A DNA stretch of 64,000 nucleotides from assembly GCF_900104665.1 (NCBI RefSeq), contig NZ_LT629967.1:503624-567623 (forward strand), in the 5' to 3' direction. The position numbers and the translations under genes were made by a program. Below are positions 52,734-59,838 of the stretch, piece by piece; the stretch's first letter is position 1, and each line of letters opens with the position of its first letter. This stretch comes from Traorella massiliensis (GTDB lineage: Bacteria; Bacillota_I; Bacilli_A; Erysipelotrichales; Erysipelotrichaceae). The notes beneath the pieces were generated by a model, which was given only the letters and a program-made list of their open reading frames with translations, had not been told where the DNA came from and did no database searches.

Positions 52734-52952
52734 GCCAGAACACGGTGCAGGGGTCGTCGAAGCAAAAAGAAACGGCGGCCTTGATCTACTCAAAACCGCC
52801 GTATCCGTCAGTGATACAGGAAAGCGCACGAAATCCTCTGCCCGTCAGCGGTTTTTTTCTTTTCCCCGCTGTGGAGGCAGATGTTTGAATATGCAGGTAT
52901 GTTTCATGCCGCAAAGGCCACAAAACATACCATGTTAGTCATTCAATTTGAA

Positions 52953-53210
52953 TTAGAGTTCAATTCTTGCTTTCGATGGCTTATCTTCACAATAGATAAC
53001 TTTAATCGTTGTTCCCTTGTCAGGGACTTTGTTTCCTGCGCCAATCCATTTTCGGCAGATGTAATCTTTGCCGTCTATCGTATATTTGACCTTGATAGTA
53101 TGCGGAAAGGCTGCGCCATCCATCGCATGAACGCGGGCAGGTTTACGATTCACTTTTAACCACCATTGTTTTATAACTGAAATTACAGTTCCCATTGTTT
53201 CTTTTTCCAT
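52953..53210 (-). CDS. conserved element protein, sugar ABC-like small domain
   Basis: This 85-residue protein (METMG start, ISVIKQWWLKVNRKPARVHA, then KVKYTIDGKDYICRKWIGAG and IKVIYCEDKPSKARIEL) is a pattern I know from many clostridial elements as a conserved hypothetical, close to DUF3592-like small beta proteins. No membrane segment is seen, though a Trp-Trp pair near residue 16 may interact with the membrane. The function is unknown. Confidence 0.6.
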   Translation of the reverse strand: MEKETMGTVISVIKQWWLKVNRKPARVHAMDGAAFPHTIKVKYTIDGKDYICRKWIGAGNKVPDKGTTIKVIYCEDKPSKARIEL

Positions 53211-53258
53211 AAGTTATACCTCCAATGATATTTTTGATTGATGATACCTATTTTCTAT

Positions 53259-53400
53259 TCAGCCTTTTCTTTGTTTGTAGTAAAAGCGGAACGCTGCTGC
53301 GCCGGTGGCCGCCAACTGTACCAGAATCAGCACAGCAAACAGACCGAAGCTCTCATAGTAGAACAGTTCATCCCAAAAATATAGTCTGTTCAAATGATGC
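53259..53400 (-). pseudogene. fragment of a membrane protein C-terminus
   Basis: The last 35 codons read ELFYYESFGLFAVLILVQLA and end FYYKQRKG, one hydrophobic helix and a basic end typical of the C-terminus of a multi-pass protein. Nothing upstream continues it. It may be a remnant of earlier cargo. Confidence 0.4.
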
Positions 53401-53712
53401 CATTTATTGTATTCTAAATTTGTAGGTAAGCTGAACGGGTAACTTACCAAGGGATAGCGGCAACAGATGTCTATCTAACCATACTACCATTGAGATCGAA
53501 AAGTATGAATTGAAGAGTACAATAATAGGGTTGATTGAGGATCAACTTTTATTTTTTGTACCTTCATGTTAGAAGCCGTTGTGGACTATTACCTAAAAAT
53601 AATAGATATAACACAAAGAGAATTATTCAATCTGTCCAAGCATAACAGGAAGGAAAAGATTGAAATTCCATAGGTAGTGGCTTCGTTGACGCGACTAAGT
53701 TCAATACGGAAA
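53401..53712. other. intergenic stretch with no gene
   Basis: About 310 AT-richer bases. A short hairpin GGTTGAT-x2-GGATCAAC occurs near 53531-53550. I find no ORF with a ribosome site. The base composition resembles the cargo to the right, so this is likely the left edge of the inserted cargo. Confidence 0.4.
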
Positions 53713-53770
53713 AATCGGTCTGCAGGTGTGTCAAACAGAAGACACTATTTTTTTATATCTGAGACCGATT
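53713..53770 (-). terminator. terminator of the cargo operon
   Basis: AATCGGTCT and AGACCGATT form a 9-bp outer stem with an inner GTGTC/GACAC stem, 15 bases after the VanZ stop, followed on the minus strand by T residues. Confidence 0.6.
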
Positions 53771-53784
53771 GTTTCCGATACAAT

Positions 53785-54510
53785 TTATGGAACATTCAGC
53801 ACATCATGGACAAACCAAGTCTGAGCCGTGACCATAATGGCAAATGTGCAAATAGCAAAGAGAAGTACTTCAGCCACAGCATTGACACGGCTGGATTGAA
53901 GTTGCTTTTTCAGATTGGCAGGCAAGATTCTTGACAGCAGACAATAAACTAAAAATCCAATACAGGCTCCAGCGGTATTTGTCATCAAGTCATTGATGTC
54001 GGAAGAACCCCAGCCAAACATCTGGACAATTTCAACAGCCAAAGAAAACAGAAAGCCAGTCAATGCAACCGTCTTCATGTGATGATATTTCTTGTACAGC
54101 AGCGGCAGGAAAAATCCCAACGGGACAAACAGAATAATATTCAGAATGGTATCAATTGGCCCAGTTATCATACCGATAAATGGAGTCCAAGAAATGTTCG
54201 GGCGAAAGGTCATTGTGCTTGTAAAGCCGATGCCTGTGACGGTCAAAAGTCCGAATAAATAATAACCAAAAACAAACACTGCAGCGGTATGGAGAAAACT
54301 TTGTGTTCTCCCCAATTTTTTGAGCCACAAGAAATACAGTACGAAGACTGGAACCATAAACACATACCCACTAATTGAGCGGATGAGAATATCAGAAATT
54401 GGTATCATTATTATCTCCTTGTCAAATTCAAATTTATTGCCCATTCCAGCATTGAGCATTTTCTCATAAAGCAAACAGAATACTGTCATTAGTAACGACG
54501 GTATTCCCAT
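53785..54510 (-). CDS. VanZ-like membrane protein of element cargo
   Basis: This 241-residue protein has about six membrane helices with the VanZ pattern (DTILNIILFVPLGFFLPLLY, FSLAVEIVQMFGWGSSDINDLMTNTAG). It overlaps the KTR gene by 22 bases and has no ribosome site of its own, so it is coupled to it. VanZ homologues are linked to glycopeptide or lipid effects but this has no vancomycin gene cluster around it. A relative is encoded in the chromosome at 14322-14855. Confidence 0.9.
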   Translation of the reverse strand: MGIPSLLMTVFCLLYEKMLNAGMGNKFEFDKEIIMIPISDILIRSISGYVFMVPVFVLYFLWLKKLGRTQSFLHTAAVFVFGYYLFGLLTVTGIGFTSTMTFRPNISWTPFIGMITGPIDTILNIILFVPLGFFLPLLYKKYHHMKTVALTGFLFSLAVEIVQMFGWGSSDINDLMTNTAGACIGFLVYCLLSRILPANLKKQLQSSRVNAVAEVLLFAICTFAIMVTAQTWFVHDVLNVP

Positions 54511-54668
54511 AATGCTAATCGTAAGTCTAATTGTTCAATGTCGATTAGACATTCACTTTTACATTTTGGACAAAAGAGAGGAAAATTTTTAAGTACGGTA
54601 TCTTCCCGAATTTTGTCGCGTGTTTTATTCCCGCAGACTGGGCAGCGGATGAACTCTGTTTTCTCCAT
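54489..54668 (-). CDS. cysteine-rich KTR-domain protein
   Basis: The ATG at 54668 has GGAG eight bases upstream. The 59-residue protein has two Cys pairs, CPVCGNKTRDKIREDT and FCPKCKSECLI, i.e. the Lys-Thr-Arg zinc-ribbon family common in clostridial mobile elements. It ends in the overlap with VanZ (LALWEYRRY). The function is unknown. Confidence 0.85.
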   Translation of the reverse strand: MEKTEFIRCPVCGNKTRDKIREDTVLKNFPLFCPKCKSECLIDIEQLDLRLALWEYRRY

Positions 54669-54673
54669 ATTGT

Positions 54674-54787
54674 TCACTCCGAATTGCGATCATTCTTTTT
54701 CTTATCCCGATATTTCCGTATGAGTTTATTACGGATAGGAACGCCAACACCAATCAAAAGCACAACTGCCAAAATTGTGAAATCCAT
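54674..54787 (-). CDS. 37-codon single-helix peptide
   Basis: MDFTILAVVLLIGVGVP at the start is a membrane helix, followed by a basic tail (RNKLIRKYRDKKKNDRN). GTGAGGTGAT precedes the ATG. Its stop lies six bases before the KTR start and its own start nine bases after the permease stop, so it is in the same operon. It may be a small subunit of the ABC transporter. Confidence 0.7.
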   Translation of the reverse strand: MDFTILAVVLLIGVGVPIRNKLIRKYRDKKKNDRNSE

Positions 54788-54796
54788 ACAATCACC

Positions 54797-55456
54797 TCAC
54801 ATTTCCTTATTCTTCATAACCCGAATGGACAAGAAGATTGAAACCGCATACATCACGACAATAGCAAAAACCGCAAGGAAAACGAGAAGTATCGGAGAAG
54901 ATTCAACGACTGAAATAATTGAGTTCCCGATAGCTGGCATTTTAGAGAGAAGAAGTAAAGTCACCAAAAAACCGGCCACTGGAATATACATAAATACCCG
55001 TCCTTTGATTGAGCCGTACTTGTAATATCCCGGAATCTGGAACACGGTATAGAGTGCAAATAAGAATACTCCTGCAATAGCGGCAGTTACAATATCAAAT
55101 ACGCCAACTGTTTCACCCAGCACTTTCAAGACAAGCGGCTGTGCAATCAAAGAAATAATCAAGGAAAGAAGCCCCATTGCAAGGACAAAAACATAGCGTC
55201 CGATCACAAGCTCGCTTTTACGAACAGGTAAAATACCAAACAGACGATCCATGCTGTTTTTTTCTGTGATGGAAAAGGTATATCCCGTCGTCATGGCAAT
55301 AAAGCACATAGCAAATGATACCCCTGTCAGCAAAGAACGATTGATTGCGGCAAACACAATCGGCAGGAGCAGGGTAAAGCAAATCGTCTTAAAATATGGT
55401 TTTACCAATGCAATATCTAATTTTGTGGATTTCAAAATATTACTCATAATCGTCAC
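54797..55456 (-). CDS. ABC-2 type permease
   Basis: This 219-residue protein has six membrane helices and matches ABC-2 permeases of small Firmicute operons (FSITEKNSMDRLFGILPVRK, about 50-69, and GRYVFVLAMGLLSL). It overlaps the ATPase gene by 17 bases. With the ATPase it would export a peptide or drug across the membrane. Confidence 0.88.
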   Translation of the reverse strand: MTIMSNILKSTKLDIALVKPYFKTICFTLLLPIVFAAINRSLLTGVSFAMCFIAMTTGYTFSITEKNSMDRLFGILPVRKSELVIGRYVFVLAMGLLSLIISLIAQPLVLKVLGETVGVFDIVTAAIAGVFLFALYTVFQIPGYYKYGSIKGRVFMYIPVAGFLVTLLLLSKMPAIGNSIISVVESSPILLVFLAVFAIVVMYAVSIFLSIRVMKNKEM

Positions 55457-56300
55457 CTTTCTTGCTTGTAAACACTACAATTTCATCAATGGTGGCAGGA
55501 TCAACGGTCAGGTTAGGGAAACCGCTAATATCTTCGGTTTTCATCAGAGCCTCAAATCCCGTAGGGAATGCACGAATACCAGCCGCCTTATTTTTCAGAT
55601 CATCGGACAATTCCTCAATTCCACCTTTTACAATGCGGAACATATCTACAAAATCATCTTTGCTGCCAGTAAAGTACAGCTCGCCATAACTGATGTAGGT
55701 AATATAATCGGCTGCACGCTCCAAATCGCCTGTGATATGGGTGGAGAACAAAACACTATGCTCGCCATCTTCAATATACTCTGAAAGAATTTTCAAAAGT
55801 TCATCTCTGGAAACCGGATCAAGTCCACTGGTCGGCTCGTCGAGGATCAGCAGCTTGGCGTCGTATGAAAACGCACAGGCAAGCATTAACTTCATCTGCA
55901 TACCTTTGGAAAGTTCTTTTACCTTTTTGGTTGGTGCAATGTGAAATTTCCGTAACATATCCGCAAATTTCTGGCTGTCCCAATTTGGATAAAATACCGA
56001 AATGGATTTTTCAACCTGCGACACTTTCCAATCATCACTGAAATAATTTGTATCGAAAACAACGCCCAGCTCTGATTTTACTTTTTGTTCTTCTGCGATA
56101 TTATCCAGCCCCATCACTTTGACTGTGCCACCGGTGCGCTTGAGCATATTCAAAATCAGTTTGATTGTCGTTGTTTTGCCAGAACCATTCGGGCCAATCA
56201 AGCCCATAATATATCCCTTTGGCAAAGTAAAGCTGATATTGTGAAGCTGAAAAGAATCAAAAGATTTTGAAAGATTCGTTACCTCTAAATAATTAGTCAT
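55440..56300 (-). CDS. ABC transporter ATP-binding protein
   Basis: This 286-residue ATPase shows Walker A GPNGSGKTTT (about 36), signature KELSKGMQMKL (about 131), Walker B LLILDEPTSGLDP (about 153) and the switch His in FSTHI. The family is the YtrB/EcsA type with a single nucleotide-binding domain. It overlaps the GntR gene by eight bases. Together with the permease and repressor it is a typical GntR-regulated exporter. Confidence 0.92.
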   Translation of the reverse strand: MTNYLEVTNLSKSFDSFQLHNISFTLPKGYIMGLIGPNGSGKTTTIKLILNMLKRTGGTVKVMGLDNIAEEQKVKSELGVVFDTNYFSDDWKVSQVEKSISVFYPNWDSQKFADMLRKFHIAPTKKVKELSKGMQMKLMLACAFSYDAKLLILDEPTSGLDPVSRDELLKILSEYIEDGEHSVLFSTHITGDLERAADYITYISYGELYFTGSKDDFVDMFRIVKGGIEELSDDLKNKAAGIRAFPTGFEALMKTEDISGFPNLTVDPATIDEIVVFTSKKGDDYE

Positions 56301-56676
56301 CTGTTTTTACCTCCGTTAAAATGTCCAAAAGGCGATGTAATTCCTCTGTGGATAGATTTGCCATTCTTGCAGCTTTTATTGCTTCGGTGAGATTGTTTTC
56401 TACTTTGCAAATAAGCTGCTCCTTAATCAGTTCTGAACCAGACCCCATTACGAAACATCCACGCCCCTGCACATTTTTAACAAAGCCCTCTTGCTCTAAT
56501 TCTGTGTATGCCTTTGTCACTGTTAAGACGCTGATCTTTAAGTCTTTGGCAAGTGTTCTAAGGGAGGGCAAAGTTTCTTCGGCTTGAAGCTCGCCAGATA
56601 AAATAGCCGCCTTGATCTGCTGTTTAATCTGCTCGTATATGGGGATGCCAGATACATTTGAAATAATCAGTTTCAT
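56293..56676 (-). CDS. GntR family regulator (YtrA subfamily)
   Basis: This 127-residue repressor has a winged HTH (EETLPSLRTLAKDLKISVLT, roughly 40-60) and a short C-terminal tail (TEAIKAARMANLSTEELHRLLDI). It has the same size and type as the chromosomal GntR at 11235-11615, but differs in sequence. It heads the cargo operon; a palindromic operator lies just upstream of its start. Confidence 0.92.
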   Translation of the reverse strand: MKLIISNVSGIPIYEQIKQQIKAAILSGELQAEETLPSLRTLAKDLKISVLTVTKAYTELEQEGFVKNVQGRGCFVMGSGSELIKEQLICKVENNLTEAIKAARMANLSTEELHRLLDILTEVKTDD

Positions 56677-56700
56677 TGCTGCATCCTCCGTGTGTTTTAA

Positions 56701-56724
56701 CTGTTATGCTGTTTTGTATAACAG
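56701..56724 (-). promoter_or_regulatory. operator of element GntR operon
   Basis: CTGTTAT and ATAACAG arms are separated by ten bases, with further TATAACA half sites, in the promoter region of the GntR gene. Confidence 0.55.
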
Positions 56725-56886
56725 TATAACACGAGAGGCGTATCTTGTCAATATTTCAAAAAGGGGGGTGGCAATAATTTCCTCTGCCTATGTTTCGGGA
56801 TATGAATTATAAAGTTTAATCTTACTGCATATAGCAACATTCCATTGAGAAAATATGAAATATACAATGTAAATGGGTGGTGCTAT

Positions 56887-57255
56887 ATGGCAAATATCAA
56901 AGATTGTCCCGGCTTTGAAACTTTCGGCGCAGATGTAAAAGAGGCGCGGAAAGTCAAGCAGTTATCGCGTAAGACGCTGGCGGAACAGGTCAATATCGAC
57001 TGGCGCTATCTTGCCAACATCGAAAATGACGGCACGATTCCCAGCCTGCCGGTTATCATACAGCTTATTAAAATCTGCGGGCTTCCCGTGGAACGGTATT
57101 TTAACCCGGAGATCATGCGGGAGGAAAGCGCACAGCGGCAGCGGGTCAGCCACAAGCTGAAACTCTGCCCGGAAGAATTTCTGCCGATCATCGAGGGCGC
57201 GATTGACGGGGCCATTCAAATTCAACAGAAGAATGACGAAACGGAGGGTGCATGA
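56887..57255 (+). CDS. XRE-family regulator of element
   Basis: The ATG at 56887 follows GGGTGGTG; the frame extends upstream without a ribosome site. The 122-residue protein has a Cro/C1 HTH (KQLSRKTLAEQVNIDWRYLA, roughly residues 22-42) and a short acidic C-terminus (EFLPIIEGAIDGAIQIQQ). It is divergent from the GntR operon and precedes the mobilization genes, which it probably regulates. Confidence 0.88.
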   Translation: MANIKDCPGFETFGADVKEARKVKQLSRKTLAEQVNIDWRYLANIENDGTIPSLPVIIQLIKICGLPVERYFNPEIMREESAQRQRVSHKLKLCPEEFLPIIEGAIDGAIQIQQKNDETEGA

Positions 57256-57386
57256 CAACCCTCTGTTTTGTTTTTGGGAGGACGCAAGGCTGCGCCCTCT
57301 CTTTTTTTATGCGTTTTTCGGAAAAACCGGGATTTTGCGGGTATTTCTTTGGGGTCAGAACGCTTTTTAGGGGAAGAAGAACAAAG

Positions 57387-57424
57387 ACAGCAAGCATAGG
57401 GAGTGTAGCCACACTCCCGGCAAA
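57387..57424. repeat. 38-bp hairpin repeat, copy 1
   Basis: Identical in inverted orientation to 63864-63901. It contains GGGAGTGT-AGCC-ACACTCCC. About 20 bases on, both copies are followed by a second hairpin of the type TTGGGGA-x-TCCCCAA and AACCC. It lies upstream of mobC and may be part of oriT or a shared regulatory leader. Confidence 0.9.
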
Positions 57425-57484
57425 CGGCTTCCCGTTTGTATCTTGGGGAAATCCCCAAACCCCTGAATGAATGGAGGTGCGAAA

Positions 57485-57814
57485 GTGGCAAACCGAAAAC
57501 GAAAGTTTGTGCTGCGCGTCCCGGTGACGCCGGAGGAACGGGCGCTGATCCAGCAGAAGATGGCCCAGCTTGGCACAAAAAACTTTTCTGCCTACGCCCG
57601 GAAAATGCTGATTGACGGCTATATCGTCCATATCGACACCGGCCCTGTCCGGGCGCAGACCGCAGAGCTGCAAAAAATCGGCGTCAACATCAACCAGATT
57701 GCAAGGCGTATCAACAGTACCGGGACTGTGTACGCGCAGGACTTGGAGGACATCAAGGGGGCGCTGGCACAGATATGGCAGTTACAAAGATCCATCCTAT
57801 CAAGTCAACGCTGA
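57485..57814 (+). CDS. mobC: MobC-type relaxosome accessory protein
   Basis: The GTG at 57485 follows GGAGGTG. The 109-residue protein has a ribbon-helix-helix-like start (RKFVLRVPVTPEERALIQQK) and a MobC signature (ELQKIGVNINQIARRIN, about 70-86). MobC helps the relaxase melt oriT. Its end overlaps the relaxase gene by 40 bases. Confidence 0.9.
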   Translation: MANRKRKFVLRVPVTPEERALIQQKMAQLGTKNFSAYARKMLIDGYIVHIDTGPVRAQTAELQKIGVNINQIARRINSTGTVYAQDLEDIKGALAQIWQLQRSILSSQR

Positions 57815-59109
57815 AAAAAGCGCTGGACTACATCGAGAACCCGGACAAGACCGATGAAAAGCTGTTCGTTTCTTCCTATGGCTGTTCCTATGAAACGGCG
57901 GATATTGAATTTCAAATGCTGTTAGATCAGGCGTACCAAAAGGGCAACAATCTGGCCCACCACCTGATACAAGCCTTTGAACCGGGGGAAACCACGGCGG
58001 AGCAGGCCCACGAGATCGGGCGGCAGCTTGCCGATGAAGTGCTGCAAGGCAAATACCCCTATGTGATTACCACCCACATTGACAAGGGCCATCTGCATAA
58101 CCACATCATTTTCTGTGCCGTGGATATGGCGAACCAGCGCAAGTACATTTCCAACCGCCAGAGCTATGCCTTTATCCGGCGCACCAGCGACCGGCTGTGC
58201 AAGGAACACGGCCTGTCTGTGGTAAAGCCCGGCAAGGACAAGGGCAAGACCTACGCCGAGTGGGACGCACAGAAAAAGGGCAAGAGCTGGAAAGCAAAAC
58301 TGAAAATTGCTATCGACGCGGCCATTCCGCAGGCCAAAGACTTTGATAGTTTTCTGCGGCTCATGGAGGCGCAGGGCTATGAAGTCAAACAGGGCAAGTT
58401 TATTTCATTCCGCGCCCCCGGACAGGAACGCTTCACCCGCTGCAAGACCTTGGGGGAGGATTACACCGAGGAACGGATCACCCAGCGAATCAAGGGCATT
58501 TCCATAGACCGGGGGCCGCGCAGAAGAAGCACCGGGGAAATCTCCCTGCGGATCGCCTTGGAGGACAGTATCAAGGCCCAGCAGTCGGCGGGCTATGCGC
58601 GGTGGGCGAAGCTGCACAACTTGAAGCAGGCCGCCAATTCCTTAAACTTCATCACAGAACACCAGATCGACAGCTACGAGGGCTTGGAAAGCAGGCTGGC
58701 CGAGATCAGCGCGGCAAACGACGCGGCGGCCTCCGCCTTGAAAGACGCAGAACGCCGCCTTGGGGATATGGCGCTGCTGATAAAAAACCTCTCCGCCTAC
58801 AAGCAGCTCCGGCCTGTGGCGCTGGAACTGCGAAATACCAAAGACAAGGCCGCGTTCCGGCGGCAGCATGAAAGCCAACTGATCTTGTATGAGGCGGCGG
58901 CAAAGGCGCTCAAAGAGGCCGGGGTCACAAAGCTCCCCAACCTGTACGCCCTCAAAACCGAGTATAAAAAGCTGGACGCAGAACGGGAACGGCTGTCCGC
59001 ACAGTACAGCGAAGCGAAACAGAAGTTGAAAGAATACGGCATTGTCAAACAGAATGTAGACAGCATTTTGCGGACAGCGCCGGGAAAGGAGCATACGCAG
59101 GAACGATGA
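57775..59109 (+). CDS. mobA: MobA/VirD2-family relaxase
   Basis: This 444-residue relaxase nicks oriT and pilots the strand during conjugation. The likely nucleophile Tyr is in ALDYIENPDKT (about 22) and the metal-binding His triad is in THIDKGHLHNHIIF (about 101). An oriT-binding and helical region follows to the C-terminus with coiled-coil segments (DAERERLSAQYSEAKQKLKE). Tn916 itself uses a different relaxase (Orf20), so this module has another origin. It overlaps both neighbours. Confidence 0.93.
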   Translation: MAVTKIHPIKSTLKKALDYIENPDKTDEKLFVSSYGCSYETADIEFQMLLDQAYQKGNNLAHHLIQAFEPGETTAEQAHEIGRQLADEVLQGKYPYVITTHIDKGHLHNHIIFCAVDMANQRKYISNRQSYAFIRRTSDRLCKEHGLSVVKPGKDKGKTYAEWDAQKKGKSWKAKLKIAIDAAIPQAKDFDSFLRLMEAQGYEVKQGKFISFRAPGQERFTRCKTLGEDYTEERITQRIKGISIDRGPRRRSTGEISLRIALEDSIKAQQSAGYARWAKLHNLKQAANSLNFITEHQIDSYEGLESRLAEISAANDAAASALKDAERRLGDMALLIKNLSAYKQLRPVALELRNTKDKAAFRRQHESQLILYEAAAKALKEAGVTKLPNLYALKTEYKKLDAERERLSAQYSEAKQKLKEYGIVKQNVDSILRTAPGKEHTQER

Positions 59110-59477
59110 ACATACCGAGAATGAGTTACCCCCAATACCGCAAGGCCCGCAGGCTCACCCATGAGTGCTGCAACTACTGTAACGGGAACTGCCTCCTGCT
59201 GGACGATGGGGAGGAATGTGTCTGTGTGCAGAGTATTTCCTATTCGCTGCTGTGCCGGTGGTTCAAGGTGGCCGTCCTGCCGCTGGACGCGGCCCTGTGC
59301 GCCGAGATCACCAAAGGCCGGGACGAGATCAAACGCTGCGCCGTCTGCGGGGCGGCGTTTACGCCCAACTCCAACCGGGCCAAATACTGCCCGGATTGTG
59401 CGGTGCAGGTACGCCGGAAGAAAGAGGCGGAACGCCAGCGGAAAAGATACCTCCTGTCTACGCATTTAGGGCGGTAA
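59106..59477 (+). CDS. Cys-rich VLP-domain protein
   Basis: This 123-residue protein matches the Cys_rich_VLP family of clostridial elements: CCNYCNGNCLLLDDGEEC (about 22-39), WFKVAVLPLDAALC (the Val-Leu-Pro run) and a second zinc ribbon (CAVCGAAFTP and KYCPDCAVQVRRKK). It overlaps the relaxase stop by four bases. The role is unknown, probably DNA or RNA binding. Confidence 0.85.
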   Translation: MNIPRMSYPQYRKARRLTHECCNYCNGNCLLLDDGEECVCVQSISYSLLCRWFKVAVLPLDAALCAEITKGRDEIKRCAVCGAAFTPNSNRAKYCPDCAVQVRRKKEAERQRKRYLLSTHLGR

Positions 59478-59589
59478 AAGTCCACGGAAATCAAGGGTTT
59501 TTCCGCATGGTCGGCAGGCAGGTGGATAAAGTTATCCTGTTCCCCTCAAAACGGGGTTCTAAATGCGGGAAAATGGACAAAAAAAGAAG

Positions 59590-59632
59590 CGCCGGACGCA
59601 GAGGCTTTGACAGCCCCCGCACCCGGCGTTTT
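59590..59632. terminator. bidirectional terminator
   Basis: CGCCGG and CCGGCG arms around a long loop, with T residues on both strands, lie between convergent genes. The loop is long, so the call is tentative. Confidence 0.45.
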
Positions 59633-59634
59633 GC

Positions 59635-59835
59635 TTATTCGTCTGTGAAGTGGAACCGCTGCGCCGCAAAGTCGGCGTCGCTCATGGCGTCCAGCTTATC
59701 GGCGGTCTGACAGGCCAGCACCGCCATTTCCTTGTCCATGTCCGGCAAAGCTGCCCGGAGATTTGCCGCCGTCTTGCGGCGGTCGGCGTTGTGGTACAGA
59801 CAGATCAGGTTTTCTTCTTCCACGGTGAAATACAT
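59635..59835 (-). CDS. transposon-transfer assisting protein (TTRAP)
   Basis: This 66-residue protein matches the TTRAP family of Firmicute elements: YFTVEEENLICLYHNADRRK near the start, then LPDMDKEMAVLACQTADKL and a final DADFAAQRF. It is the last gene of the minus-strand transfer operon, three bases after the large gene's stop. The function is assumed from linkage to transfer genes. Confidence 0.85.
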   Translation of the reverse strand: MYFTVEEENLICLYHNADRRKTAANLRAALPDMDKEMAVLACQTADKLDAMSDADFAAQRFHFTDE

Positions 59836-59838
59836 TCC

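Noticed and set aside
53785-54510. VanZ as part of a vancomycin resistance cluster
   Set aside because: No vanA/vanB-type ligase, vanH, vanX or VanRS genes are present; VanZ homologues are widespread without resistance.
57188-57673. 161-codon minus-strand ORF over the XRE-mobC spacer
   Set aside because: Overlaps two supported plus-strand genes and the hairpin repeat; composition is that of a shadow frame.
58797-59465. 222-codon minus-strand ORF over relaxase end and VLP gene
   Set aside because: Antisense to two well-supported genes and has no domain.
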